Assembly: GCF_040802235.1 (NCBI RefSeq) | Contig: NC_133165.1 | Location: 46,575,629 to 46,639,628 of the forward strand | Direction: 5' to 3' | Source of the DNA: Manis javanica | Taxonomy: Eukaryota > Chordata > Mammalia > Pholidota > Manidae | Length of the DNA: 64,000 bases | Position numbers and translations under genes: made by a program | Part shown: in pieces, positions 34,976 to 47,715 of the stretch | How positions within the stretch are numbered: position 1 is the first letter of the stretch | Layout of the letters: every line of letters begins with the position of its first letter | Notes under the pieces: model-generated | Database searches by the model: none | What the model was told of the DNA's origin: nothing | What the model saw: the letters and a program-made list of their open reading frames with translations, nothing else

Positions 34976-35900
34976 TTTTTTAGAAATTAGTTGATGAATC
35001 AGTTACAGTTAAATTTGACTGTAAGTAAAGAGACTCTAAGATACCTGACCACAGTGGCTCAGGTGAAATAATAGTCTAATTCTCTTCGGTGTGAAAATAA
35101 ATAAACCTGGAGGGAGGCAGCTGGGGATTTTGTGCAAATTAGAAAAAGACACCTCATTCTTCAGAGACTTTATATCCATCTCCCAGTAAATTGTAATATG
35201 TTGATTTTGTTTAAATGAGACATTCCATTGCTATATTCCAGAAAATAGTCACAATCCATATATAAATTTGCAACACCCACCATGTGAATGTTGTGCCTAC
35301 AGACACAGTGTCCTGTGAGGCAAGCAGCACCCCTGCTCCCAGTCCAGGGAGGTGTGCTAGCTCCACAGCAGCACCAAGAACTCAGCTTCCTACTATATTT
35401 CTGTTTAGTGAGCTCTTAACTGCATCCTTAGAGTCACAAGATGGCTGCTGATGCTCAGGTGTGGATTCTGGCAGAAAGAAGAAGAAGGTGGGGGTGGTGC
35501 AGAATGGCCACTCTCCCACCAACTGAAAGCCCCACTGGAGGGATTTTATGCATCTGCATTCAGGGAGACCACAGTTTCTCTTTCACTGTCCACTCCTACC
35601 TGTAGGGGAGGCTAGGAATTGCATTGTTTTACCGGAGCACATTACCACTTCAAATACAGAATAAAGAGTTCTTAGTTAAGAAAGAAACAAGTGAGGAGAA
35701 GGCAACTGCAGCCTCCCCGACTGTTGCGGACATTAAGAACACAGGTAATTTCTAGTGAAATTCCAGTTCTGGTTTCTCCTGAAAACATGAATGATCTGGT
35801 AACACTGGGTCTGCACTCCCATGTGGTGATGACTGGCCAGAGCTGTGTAGAGAGCCTGCCCCATTTATTTTACTTCCAAAGTTTTAAAATTAAAACTTAA
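34976..35900. other. Unclassified interspersed sequence
   Basis: 'ccacagtggctcaggtgaaa' and the 'cacaagatggctgctgatgc' block look like parts of an old transposon or LTR, but I cannot name it. No gene is seen. Confidence 0.35.
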
Positions 35901-35904
35901 TACT

Positions 35905-36960
35905 TAAAAAAAAAAGGATTACATTTCTATGCCTCAAAATTCCAAAGGTGCTAAAGTATGTACAGTGGAAAATCTATCCCCTGCCAGCCCCAGCGAGTGC
36001 TCCCAGCTACCAAATTCCTGTCCCAAAGCACAGGAATTGGTGTTACCAGTTTTCAGGTATATATAAGCAAGTACATATATATTCATTTTCTCTGCCCTTC
36101 CCTTTTCACACAAAGGTATAATTTTATACACTCTTTGAATCTTGTTTTTTTAATGTAATGATATATTGGAGATTGTTCTGTATCATACCCCAAAACTCTG
36201 TTCATTGTTTTCTTACAGCTGCATAGTTTGTCATTATATGGATGTACGTACCTTCACTAGTTTTCTGGTGATGAACGTTTAGATGTTTCCAATAATTTAC
36301 TTTACAAAAAAAAAAGTTGCAGTTTACAATCTTATACATAAATCATTTAACGTATGTGGGAGTATCTCTGTACAATGAATCCCTAGAAGTGTAGTCATTT
36401 GGTCGAAGTGAACAAGCATGTGTGATTTTGATAGATATTGCCAAATTCCCCTTTGGCAATAGCTGACAGTGCCTGTCTTCCCACATCCTTGCCAACTCAG
36501 AGTGTTATTGAACTCTTTTATCTTTTGCCAATCTCAGATAAAAATTGGCTTCTAACTATAGTTTAATTAGCATTTCTCTTACTGTGAGAAAAGATGAACA
36601 TCTTTTCATGTGCTTAAGAGTCATCTGTATTTCTTTTTCTGTGACCTATTTCTGTTTGTGTCCAATGCCATTGTTTGAGTAGTTAGTCTTTCCCTTATTT
36701 ATCTCTAGGAACTTTTTATATATTAGGAAAATTAACTCTTCATCTGTGATATGAGGGGCAAATGTATTTTCCCACTTTGGCCCTTTAAAAAAGAACCATC
36801 TGAAGCATAACATACACACCGAAGTGTCAAGTGTGCAGCTTGATGAGTCTTCACAAAGTGAACCACCTGTGTCATTTGTCTTTTATCACTGTTTATATCA
36901 CAGAGGCTTTTGCCATGAACAGCTTTTTATTTTGAAAATAGTTGAGTTTATCAACCTTTT
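35905..36960 (-). mobile_element. Ancient L1M fragments, antisense
   Basis: 'tatggatgtacgtaccttca', 'aatccctagaagtgtagtca' and 'tgccaaattcccctttggca' are antisense old L1 3' UTR and ORF2-end text. A further piece is at 36780-36870 (gcataacatacacaccgaag). Interrupted and diverged. Confidence 0.65.
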
Positions 36961-37359
36961 ATGACTTCTAGGTTTTGTGTCATAGTTAGACCTTTACCAC
37001 TCTGAAATTAAAAAAAAAATCTGACATGGTTTGCTTTAGCATTGTTGCTATCTTATTATTTTCATTTAAATCTTTAATGTAATTTATCCAGGTATAAGGC
37101 AAGAGGGATGAAGCAGCCTTATTTTAACTTTTTTTCAGATGATTAAACCTTGCCCCAAAGCCATTTATTGAATAGCCTGTATTTTCTTTACTAATCTGAA
37201 ATGGTACCATACCCTCTAAATTCCCTTGGCCTGTTTCTGGATTTTCTGGTCTATTTGTTAACATCTGTCTATTCATGGGTGATTTCAGTTGGTGAGCCCT
37301 GATTTGGAGTTTTACTGAGCACTTCTACGCTGTGTGTTTTACACTTAACCTGTAGTAGT

Positions 37360-37520
37360 TAACAGCTTGGACTTGTGAGACCTCAGTTAGAATTACTGAC
37401 TAGGGCAGCTGTGTGAACCTGAGCAATGACTTAATCTCTCTACCTTAGTTTCTCCATTTATAAAGTGGGGATAATAATTCCTACCTCATAGAGTGGCAGG
37501 GAGGATTTGAGGCAGGTGCT
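37360..37520 (+). repeat. MIR fossil
   Basis: 'tagtttctccatttataaag' then 'ggataataattcctacctca' in sense order. Confidence 0.82.
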
Positions 37521-37934
37521 AGTGGGACACAGGCATATAGAGCTCAAGGCCCCGGTAAGTTCCAGTCAGGGTTAAAGTTTTGCGGTAAACAAGAAGCCTC
37601 ATTCTGGACATCTGGGAAAATTCAGCCTGAGAAAAAAGAGAGTTTTCCTTTTATCCTAGCTTGGCCCTAGCAGCAGGCCCTAGCAACAACTCCCAGCCAC
37701 TTGCATGATTTACTCCATTTTTATGCTTATAAACCCTAGACACAGCAGCCCTAATGTTATCCTCCCTTGGGGCCCCACCCAATTAGCAGGAGTTTTCTTC
37801 TTTCCTTTTCACTCCTCATTAAAAACTTTGCTGGTTGCTCCGCACTCTTATCTGCTGGCTTCATCTTCATCACCTCTGAGACAGGATCCTGGGAAAAATA
37901 GCATCTCAGCTGGGAACAGATTGACTGATTTGAT

Positions 37935-38150
37935 GTATTATGTACAGTGCCTAGAACAGTGTCTGACATGTGCTACACCCATATAAAAAGTGCTAACCAT
38001 TTATTTTTATTATTGAAGGCCATTTAAAATCCTTCAATCAGCCTTGTGATGTAGAGAGTATTATTGACCATAATTTTGGATGAGAAAACAGAGACTTGGG
38101 GCCCTGAAATGACTTGCATGGGCCCCCAAAGTAGTGGTACTAGTTCTGAC
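37935..38150. repeat. Two abutting MIR pieces in opposite orientation
   Basis: The sense end ('cagtgcctagaacagtgtct') lies at about 37940-38010. Antisense text ('tggatgagaaaacagagact') is at about 38020-38150. Confidence 0.5.
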
Positions 38151-38479
38151 AGGGGCCTTGCTCATTCCTGAGCCCCACAAGGATGTGCCTGGCCATCCCA
38201 AGCAACTGGCCTGCCTCGAGTTCCCATGAGTGGGCGGGGCCTCCTTTCCCTCCCTGTCCCCCAGCCCAGCAGGGCTGTGGCTGATCCTCAGAGAGGAAAT
38301 GTCACATGAGGCCTCAGCTGTGGTGTGTGTGGGGGATGAGGCCTCACCACGTGGCAGTAGCTCCAGCTCCCACGTGAAAAGACCTCTATGGGGCCTGCTG
38401 AGCTGCTGCAGGGAACCCAGGTCTTCAAGGAAGTGGGGCCCCCTCTGGGCAGCCCCAAGGCCCTCAAAAGAGACCACAC

Positions 38480-38610
38480 ATGCTGCTCACCAGCTGTGTG
38501 ACCTGTGAGGCTCTGACCTCTCTGAGCCTTGGTGTCCACATCTATCATATGGGCAGGTTGTAGCAGAACTCAAAGGAGAGGATATGTGTACAGCAAGATG
38601 GTGTGGAGGG
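38480..38610 (+). repeat. MIR fossil
   Basis: 'ccagctgtgtgacctgtgag', 'ctgacctctctgagccttgg' and 'atcatatgggcaggttgtag' in sense order. Confidence 0.65.
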
Positions 38611-39929
38611 CTGATTCGTGACCGCTGACTTAAGACATCAAAAAATTTGTTCTGTTTCCTACCACCCCCTGCAAAAGCAGCTGGGACAGGAGACGGAGAG
38701 CCCAAACTACCAGTTCAAAGGATGGTGCCCGGTGTGTGACAGAAGAGTACCAGGGAGGGAGACCAAGTGGGAGAACAGGGTCTCTCCTGCCACCAAGAGA
38801 GAAAATATATCTGAGCTGGAAAGGGGAGAGAAAGGGAGAGTTTGAGACAGTGAGGGATAAGGTAGACAGTAAGGAAGGAAATGCAGGAAAAGGGTCCCTG
38901 AGGAGTTTGGTGTCAGAGAGAAGGAGACCAACAACTCTCTCCCTAACCAAGTCCTTACAGACAAATCCAGCCCCACAAGTTGTACTGTCAAATTTAGCAA
39001 ATAATTCAGGATGCATTATTTGGGACATAATCATACCAAAATATTTATTGATTATCTGAAATTCAAATTTAACTGGGTGTCCTACATTGGGTCTGATGAG
39101 CCTATCCATGGGCATGAAGGGGACAGGAGAGCATTTCTGCGAGAAGGCACTCATGGTTTCACACAGTAAGGAGGGCCTCCAGAAGTCTCTGCAGGCTCTA
39201 AAGGGGACACGGAAGGGGGCTGGGAGGAGTGGCTGGTGTCAAGGGTGATGTGACCTTGTAGCTGAAGGCTGGTGCCCAACCGGGCACCGAGTGGGCAACT
39301 TGAGAAGCATCAGCAACAGTGAACAACAAGAAGAAAGCCTTGACGCTGTGGGGGAAACCTCAGCGCCCCTGCCACCCTCTACCGCGGGGCAGCAGCCAGC
39401 CCCAGCTCAGCCCACGCAGTCACTGTGGCGGGCTCCTCCTCACCCCTGGGGTTCAGGGGCCAGCCTGAGCCTGGGGCCAGGAGAGCAAGTGAAGAGGAAG
39501 AACACATGACCCTTGTCATAAAAGCGGTTGGGACTCAGAATCTTCAACGTGACTGAAAAATCACCAGTTTGGACTGAGTTTCCCTGAACATGTCTCAAAT
39601 ATGTTGTCAGAGGAAGTAGGTCAGAGTCAAGAAGGTTATGTTTGCCCAGAAAATAAGGTTGTGCTGTTTTCTTCTGCTCATGGATTCTGTGGAGCACCTG
39701 TCAGGGTGCAGGACACCAGGGCTCAGAAGCTAGGATGAGGGACTTAGCTGTGAGCAGGGCCATGCATACACCTGGAACAACTGGGGCATGGCACGAAGAA
39801 GAAGGTGCCTGGAGCCGTGCTCTTTGTGACCTAGACGCCGGGCCCTTGGCGGGGAGTGAGAGCTGGCCAAATGTGGACAGAAAGGCTGCCACTGGAAGGA
39901 AGTGCAGTTGCTTTTATTTTTATGTCAGC

Positions 39930-40130
39930 AGCACTTGTACCACAGCATTGACTGTGGGCCAGCCCTGTCCTAAGTGCTTTATAAATCTCAGCTCAGTTAA
40001 TCCTCATAAGAGCCCTTGGATGTAGGACTGTTGGTATCCCCACTTGGCCAATAAGGGCACTGAGATGCAGAGAGGTTAATTTAGGTGACTTGCCCAATGT
40101 CAACATCCAGGCAGGGGCAGCCCCCTGTCC
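39930..40130 (-). repeat. MIR fossil
   Basis: 'tcctaagtgctttataaatc', 'aataagggcactgagatgca' and 'gacttgcccaatgtcaacat' in antisense order. Confidence 0.8.
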
Positions 40131-40204
40131 AGGCCCAGCACAGCCTGACCATTCAGCAAGTGTGAGGCCCTAGCCCTCAGCTGCTGTTCACCTGGGGCCC
40201 TGGG

Positions 40205-40340
40205 TCATCCATTCAACAAATAGAGTATGTGTTGAAATGTCCTCCAGGGTAGGCTGTGTGCTGGGCTTGGGGCCAAGTATGGAAATGAGATACCATTTCT
40301 GTTCTCACAGAGCACTTGGTCCAGTGGGAGGGACAGACAC
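40205..40340 (-). repeat. L2 3' end
   Basis: 'tcatccattcaacaaataga' and 'ctcacagagcacttggtcca' follow the antisense L2 order. Confidence 0.55.
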
Positions 40341-40379
40341 AATTGCAGCCCAGTGTACACAGATTGATGCTATAAGATT

Positions 40380-40565
40380 AACCCACTTAATGAGCATTTA
40401 CCGTGGACTAGGCCCTGTGATAAGCATGTTGCCCAGCTTCTCTCTTCATCTTCACAACACTGCTTGAGATATTACTGGCCCCATTTTGTAGATGAGTATA
40501 CTGAAGCTTACAGAGGTTCAGTAATTTGCAAGTGGTCACTGCAAGCAAGTGGCAGATCTGGGATT
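40380..40565 (-). repeat. MIR fossil
   Basis: 'gagcatttaccgtggactag', 'cattttgtagatgagtatac' and 'caagcaagtggcagatctgg' in antisense order. Confidence 0.75.
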
Positions 40566-40999
40566 CACTGGAGGAAGTGTAGGGTTCTTTGGGGGCACAT
40601 CTCAGAAGGCTTCCCAGAGGAGGTGCTTCTGCCCTTTGAGTAATTATAGGAGAGGGGATGGGTCCAGTGGAAAGAAAGAAGTGGTGTTCCAGGCAAAGGA
40701 AACCATCCAAGAAGGCTTGGCAACTTGGGGGAGCTGCATGGCGCCTGGCCAAGAGCTCACCTGTGCAGAGCAAAGACAGTGCCTTCCCCAGAGGGTGGCC
40801 CCTGTTCACCATTTTCAGGGGTTCTGGCTGGGCTGGGCTTGAGGGGCAGGAGAGGCCCAAGACAGGGCCCCAGCCCTGCTGGCCCTTGCAACCGGGTCGG
40901 TGGTGGAATACCCATCATGGAGGGGTGGGCTGGGGCAGCCAGCAGGGCAAAGAGTGCATCTGTGCACAGACTTGGGCCACAGACTGCTTGAGTTGGACT

Positions 41000-41195
41000 C
41001 CCTGCTCTCTCCTCTCTGCTCTGTCCTTTGCTGACTCTGTGACTTTGGACAAGTCACTTCTTTCTGAGCCTCAGTTACCTCATCTACAAAATAAGGACAG
41101 TAGCACCTCATGGGCTTTTATGAGGATTAAACATCTTAATAAGTGCAAAGGGTGCAGAGCAGGGCCTGACTGAACTGCGCACTCTCCAAGTGTCA
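41000..41195 (+). repeat. MIR fossil
   Basis: 'ctgactctgtgactttggac', 'gcctcagttacctcatctac' and 'atgaggattaaacatcttaa' in sense order. Confidence 0.87.
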
Positions 41196-41679
41196 GCTGT
41201 TACTGGGACTCAGTCTGCCCTTGCCTGGCAGGTGCACGTCTCTCACTTAGGCTGAGGGAAGCCACTGGTGATTATAGAGCCTTGTGCCCCCAGCCACTCT
41301 GCTCAGTGTCAGGACCCAACCTCACCAGCCCCACCACCATGCCCTCACCACACTTCAGGCCAGAGCTCCTGGCACAGGTGGCTCTGGCTGGGGACATGGA
41401 GGCTCCCTGCCATCGGGGGAGGGGTGGGAACCAAAAGTGGTTCTAAGTGGTGACTAAGATGGAACCAAAATGCACTCACATAGAGAACACCCCTAGGAGC
41501 TGGGCTCTTTCACTCTGGCTCTGGTGAGTGACTCATGTGGGGGCAGGTATGGAAGGTATGGGGCCACAAGGGGGGATGCCTGTCCCTCTCAAGAAGCTGG
41601 TTGCACAGTGGGCTACGGTGGACTGGGGATGTCTCCCAGATTCTGGGGGAGGCGGGGACAGACCCTGTGACTAGGAGGA

Positions 41680-41820
41680 CCAGGGACAGAAAGACCTGGG
41701 TTTGGATTCCAGTCCATTATTTTGTAGCTGTGTGACCTTGGGCAAGGTACATCTCCTCTCTGTGCCTCAGTTTCCCCACCTGTAACATTAGGCTAATTAA
41801 ATCTACCTCTCAGCACTAAA
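41680..41820 (+). repeat. MIR fossil
   Basis: 'gtagctgtgtgaccttgggc' and 'gtgcctcagtttccccacct' in sense order. Confidence 0.87.
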
Positions 41821-41944
41821 CTCTTCCTATTGTGCTTTACTGGATCTTGGTGACTCCCCACCTCACTTGCAGTAGCTCCCACTCGCCTACACAATGAAGT
41901 GCAACTTTCTTCTGTTAGGAGTAGGGTGGGAGGGAGACAAGGAT

Positions 41945-42075
41945 GTTTATGGAATATCTGCAGACTATGCACAGCCTTTGCCCTATTTCAACCTCACATG
42001 AATCTGTTTTACAGCTGAGAAACTAGCTCAGCACAGGTGCCCAAGTTGCCCAGGCCAGATTGGGGTTTCACACCT
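41945..42075 (-). repeat. MIR fossil (weak)
   Basis: 'gttttacagctgagaaacta' then 'caagttgcccaggccagatt' in antisense order. Confidence 0.5.
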
Positions 42076-42439
42076 TCATCTCCCCTTCCTCCTCCACAAT
42101 CCCTCTCTCTATTGCCTACATAGCTTCACCTAGTCAATAAAACAGGAGTTTAAATGTGGGTACATGGTAATTACAAAGAAAAAACTAAGAGAAGGGAGAG
42201 AAAACCATGAATAGCCCTACAGGCTCTCACCACCTCCCCAGGACACTACGTCAGGTCTGGCCCACTCCAGAACTGCTTTTAGGAGAAGGCATTGGGTGTC
42301 ACCCTCTCCCCCATCCTTTAAGCCAACCCAAACCTTGGTGGCACAGATAAGTAAGTTATAAAGGTATCTGCATGTGGCTTTTGAGTCTTCATTCTATGTC
42401 TCCTAACTTACATTCATGTTACATACCTTTCTGTATGTT

Positions 42440-43145
42440 TAAGATTATTTGTAAAGGCACCAGGTCCTGACAAATTCAAAGGTGAATTTGACCTATCTTC
42501 AGATAGTTTAAATTGATAAAAATAAAGGCAGTTCCAATGTTCTTTAAGCTATTCTAGGTAATAGAAAAAGAGAAACTCTCCAGTTTAGTTTATGAAGGCA
42601 GCATAACCTTAGTACAAAAACTTAAACATAGTAAACCAACAAACAAATTACAAGAACAAAAAACAAAACACAAGCCAATAAATCATAGATGAATCTCTCT
42701 GTGATTTGAAGGCAAACATTCCTAACAAGATGCTAACAACAAAAGAAACACACAATCACATATCAAAAGAATAACTTTGAGAAAACAGAGCATATCTCAG
42801 GAATGCAATAGGACAGGTTCAACACCAATAATTGATCAACATAATTCTTTACATCACACTGAAGGAACATAACAAGGTGGTCAAACAGTTGATGTTGAAA
42901 AGTTAGTTGAAAAACTTCAATAGCTTCTTTTTTCTTTTTTAAAAAAGACCTAATAAAAAAGGAATAAACTATTTGAGTACGATAAATATTCCTTGCCAAA
43001 ACTTAACAGCAAACGTCTTTCTAAATACTAAAGCCATTTCCTTAGAACCAAAACAAAACTGTTTTGGAGATTCTGCCAAATATGCCAAGATAAAAAAATG
43101 GATTACTCATTATTGTAAAAGAAGAGATGATTTAACTTGATATTG
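42440..43145 (+). mobile_element. Ancient L1M ORF2 (reverse transcriptase) fragment
   Basis: 'gcaccaggtcctgacaaatt', 'aaacattcctaacaagatgc' and 'catatctcaggaatgcaata' follow the RT-domain order of an old sense L1. It ends where the younger L1 at 43146 begins, which probably inserted into it. Confidence 0.68.
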
Positions 43146-45655
43146 TAAGAAATCAGGAGAGAGGACTAAAGATGGCGGTGTGAGAGGAGAGACAGAGGCT
43201 TCCTCCTAAAACCGTATACAATTAGAAAATGTACTTGGTGCAACTAATCCTGAAAGAGCAACAGGAAAGAGGATGGCGCCAGACTGCATATACCTGGAAA
43301 AAAGAGCAGATCTCACGGAACAGGGTAATGTACCAAAGCTGTGGCTCCGCTGGACCCAAGCCCTTCCCCCACCCCAGCTCACTGGTGGGAGGAACAGAAA
43401 TGGAGCAGGGAGGGAGTGGAAGGTATGGGACTCTTGAATACCTAGCTCCAGAGATCTGCTCTGGGAGCACAAACCTACATTTCATGGTGCTTTCATGATA
43501 CTCATGTGATTATGGGGCTGGAAAGCTAATACAAACAGAATTCCTGGAGAGACTGAGATTCCAGCCACTTGTGGAAAGCAGGAATCCATATCTGGCTGCT
43601 CTGGGACAAAAGCTTATACCTGTGTGTTTGGCCCACTGGCTCAGGCAGTGGAGACAGCCATAGCAGCCGGGAAGCAGGAAACAGCTCTTTCCTCCCCTCA
43701 GGCACCAATACTGCTCCCCTGCGACCCCTGACATTGCTTCAGGGGCTGAGCAGTTCCAGAGTAGGGCTTCTGGACACTAGAGGGCGCCATATACAAATAT
43801 GAAACACCAAAGGAACCTGGTCCAGAGTAAAATTAACATAACTCCGGAGAAAGATTTAAATGACATGGATCTTATGACTCTTCTGGAAAGGGAGTTCAAA
43901 ATAAAAATCATCAACACGCTAATGGAAGTTCAGAAAGATATCCAAGAACTCAGGAATATAAATAAAATTGAGAAGAATAAAACAATAGAAAGAATCAATG
44001 AAAGCAAGAGCTGGTTCTTCGAGAAAATAAACAAAATAGATAAGCCCCTAGTCAGACTTATCAAGAAAAAAAGAGAGTCTACACACATAAACAGAATCAG
44101 AAGTGAGACAGGAAAAATTACTATGGACACCATAGAAATACAAAGAATTATTAGAGAATACTACAAAAAATTATATGCTAACAAACTGGATAACTTAGAA
44201 GAAATGGACAACTTTCTAGAAAAATACAACCTTCCAAGGCTGACTAAGGAAGAAACATAAAATCTGAACAGACCAATTACCAGCAACGAAATTGAACTGG
44301 TAATCAGAAACCCACCTAAGAACAAAATCCCTGGACCATATGGCTTCACTGCTGAATTTTATCAATTTAGTGAAGACCTAATACCCATTCTCCTTAAAGT
44401 TTTCCAAAGAGGGCAAATACGTCAACATAATAAAGGCCATATATGACAAACCCACAGCCAACATTATACTTAACAGCGAGAAGCTGAAAGCTTTTCCTTT
44501 AAGATCAGGAACAAGACAAGGATACCCACTCTCCCCACTTCTATTCAACATAGTAAGTTTTTGTATGGCAAAGGACACCATCAACAAAACAAAAAGGCAT
44601 CCTATAGTATGGGAGAATATATTTGTAAATGACATATCCGACAAGGGGTTAACATCCAAAATATATAAAGAATTTACACACCTCAACACCCAAAAAGCAA
44701 ATAACCTGATTAACAAATGGGCAGAAGATATGAAGAGACAGTTCTCCAAAGAAGAAATTCAGATGGCCAACAGACACATGAAAAGATGCTCCACATCACT
44801 AATCATCAGGGAAATGCAAATTAAAACCACAATGAGCTATTACCTCACACCAGTAAGGATGGTCAGCATCGAAAAGACTAAGAACAAAAAATGCTGGCGA
44901 GGATGCACACTGCTGGTGAGAATGTAAGCTACTTCAACCATTGTGGAAAGCAATATGGAGGTTCTTCAAAAAACTAAAAATAGAAATACCATTTGACCCC
45001 AGAATCCCACTCCTTGGAAAAGACCCAAAGAATACAACTTCTCAGATTCAAAAAGACATATGCACCCCTATGTTTATCACGGCAATTTTTACAATAGCAA
45101 GATATGGAAGCAATCTAAGTGTCCATCTGTAGCTGAATGGATAAAGATGATGTGGTACATATATACAATGAAATACTATTCAGCCATAAGAAAGAAACAA
45201 ATCCTACCATTTGCAACAACACGGATGGAGCTGGAGGACATTATGCTCAGTGAAATAAGCCAGGAGGAGAAAGACAAATGCCAATGATTTCCCTCATTTG
45301 TGGAGTATAACAACGAAGCAAAACTGATGGAACAAAACAGCAGCAGACTCACAGACTCCAAGAATGAACTAGTGGTTACCAAAGGGGGGAGGGGTGTGGG
45401 AGGGCAGGTGGGGAGGGAGGGAGAAGGGGACTGAGGGGTATTATGTTTAGTACACATGGTGTCGGGGATCACGGGGAGAACAGTGTATCACAGAGAAAGG
45501 ACATAGTGGATCTCTGGCAACTTGCTGCACTGATGGACAGTGACTGCATTGGGGTATGGGTGGTGACTTGATAATATGGGTAAATGTAGTAACCACATTG
45601 TTTTTTCATGTGAAACTTTCATAAGAGTGTATATTAATCATACCTTAATAAAAAA
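43146..45655 (+). mobile_element. L1 with both ends but large internal deletions
   Basis: The 5' UTR start is present ('gaggactaaagatggcggtg'), and the ORF1 start is at 43799 ([11 protein letters not shown]). At about 43955 the text jumps from early ORF1 into the ORF2 linker ([12 protein letters not shown]). At about 44400 it jumps on to [13 protein letters not shown], and at about 44550 to the ORF2 C-terminus ([12 protein letters not shown]). The C-terminal region, 3' UTR and A-rich tail ('ccttaataaaaaaaaga') are intact in order. Total length is about 2.5 kb against about 6.2 kb for a full element. A possible short target duplication AAGAAAT flanks it. Confidence 0.88.
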
Positions 45656-45689
45656 AAGAAATAATTGGCTGAAATGAAAATATGAAAAT

Positions 45690-46345
45690 GTTTTATTCAC
45701 ATTTATATTATTAGAAGATAAATTTAATAGAGAAAGTGCTGGACCTCTCTGAAGTGAAAAATGTGTTGAATTGTAACAGAGTGAAAAAGCTTGCCATCTC
45801 TGGCAATGAAGATATTGTATCCATCTCCTTTGCTGCCTTAATCTTTGGGTCAACAAGCTTCTGCTCAGCCCTGTAGCCTTGCACATAGGCTTGTTAATCA
45901 TCAAAAGGAATTTTGCTCATGACTTAAAGATTTATGCAACCAGCCCCTTACCTGAAACTCACCTCCCCTGAGGAGATAAAGAAGTTCTATGTACAAAAAT
46001 GATGACTGAACTGTCAAGGACTTAGGAACATCTTGGCCAGACCCATGTCAACAAAATGACTGGAGTCAACTAACCAAGAACAAGGGGTTTCACAACCCTC
46101 CACAGACCCTTGCTGATGTTTAAATGTGTGCATTTCCTGACCTCAGCCCCCTCCAGCATTCTCTTCCCTAATATAAAGGAAGATTGAAGTCTACCCTAAG
46201 TTAAGATGGTGCTTTAGGACACTAGTCCATCATCTTGGTCTGGTGGCTTTATGAATAAAGTCACTTTCCTTGCCCAACACCTTGTTTCTTGACTTATTGC
46301 CATGTTGTGTGTGAGTGGCATGAACTTGGACTCAGTAAGAGAAGG
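45690..46345 (+). mobile_element. Solo LTR-like fossil, class I ERV type
   Basis: Shows LTR architecture: a 'ctaatataaagg' TATA-like element, then 'tatgaataaagtcactttcc' carrying the poly(A) signal, then 'cttgtttcttgacttattgc', close to known gammaretroviral-like LTR ends. No coding region adjoins. The left limit is uncertain. Inert. Confidence 0.55.
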
Positions 46346-46434
46346 ACAAAGAGAAAGAGATAACATCAGAAAATGGGACTGAGGTAGGGCAGGGACATGA
46401 GGCAAGCATTATGATTAACTTTTCCTGCCTATGA

Positions 46435-47060
46435 TGAAAAATGCTGAGATATAAACAGTATACTAAGAACAGGAGGGACCTCTCTTAAGGCTAAGATTCC
46501 CTTTTAAAAATCAGAGAGTTAAGAAGTAAGATTCCTAACATATTCTTTGGTAATCAGAGAATAACCCACCCAATCTTAACGCAGGGCAAGCAGTCTTAAC
46601 TGACATTTCCCCACTGTTTGAGGGTAATCATTATCTTGGAGAGGAACCAGATCAGTAAATTCCTTGTGTTAAGTTTATCTTACAGACTTATTTAGAGGAA
46701 CTGACTGTGGATGGTAACATAATGTCTTTCACTGGAGAGGGACATCATGAGATCACAAGACAAGCCTACACACAACAACCCCACCACTGCCACACTGCCC
46801 TTTGCCCCATTCTTGAAAGCCTTAAAAGACAGAATTCCCAGCGTTTCAGGACGCCTCCTCCCTGAAGATGTCCACACTTTCCTTTTAAGTGCGTACTTTT
46901 AAATAGTTTTCTCACTGCTCAAATTAATTGCGTTTTGTCTTTTTGCTATTTCATTCTATTTCCAAGTCTTCATTCTGTCTCACTTTATTCCTGATAAGTA
47001 GGGAGGAGCTGCTGAGAGCTCAGATTTGGGCCTGCAAGTTCCCATCACCTGAGTGACCTG
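46435..47060 (+). mobile_element. Second solo LTR-like fossil, probably class I ERV type
   Basis: 'gtttcaggacgcctcctccc', 'ctttccttttaagtgcgtac' and 'gtctcactttattcctgata' before 'gcaagttcccatcacc' give an LTR-like U3-R-U5 order, different from its neighbour. The limits are approximate and no internal genes are seen. Confidence 0.45.
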
Positions 47061-47715
47061 GACGGAACTGCAGCTGTGTGATCTGCTTTTAGCAGCCTGC
47101 CTGAAAATCTCCTTTCTTTGAGAAGTTCTCAGAACATAATCTCACTCCAATCCATGCTCCATGACTCCCCCAAATCCTAAGGTCGTAGGGACTAGTCCCC
47201 ATGCCGTGTCGATCCAAACAGACACACGACGCCAGGTGACCCCAGCTTTAAGAGTTGCCAAGGGAATCTTCCCTAGGCCGAGAACTTCCCCTCTGCACTT
47301 CCTTGCTTTCTGCTGCCTGCAAGGCAGCTGTCATTTCCTGCTACTCTTGCTTTAATGCATTCAACACCTGTGAGATCTGTACAAGAATTATTTTTCATTC
47401 AGAGTTAAGAACCCTCCCCCATCCAGTATGAGGTTTCACCTAGTGCACAGGGAGAGACCTCCCAGATGCAGCTGCCTGGTAACAGGATGACTTAAAACAT
47501 CAGAAGAACATGAAGGTCCCAGGTGAGAAACCACCTATGTGGACTTTAAAAATTATATGACATTATATTAAATTTCACAGGGGAAATGTAAAAAACCTGC
47601 ACCCAGGGCAACTAAGTAGACAACCCAGACACATATCCTATTATTTATGGAAATTTAAGTCATGACAAAAGTGGAATTTTAGTTTTGTCAAAGGAAGATC
47701 TAGGGACTGGGGAAA
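47061..47715. other. Unassigned interval between LTR-like fossil and L1
   Basis: No gene is seen. A remnant of an LTR element's flank is possible but unproven. Confidence 0.35.

Larger units (their letters stand above)
37530..42430. other. Gene-free interval rich in MIR
   Basis: Between the listed MIR and L2 fossils I recognise no exon, promoter or RNA gene. Open frames such as 38630-39154 minus and 40658-41173 plus cross repeats and carry no known domain. Confidence 0.5.
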
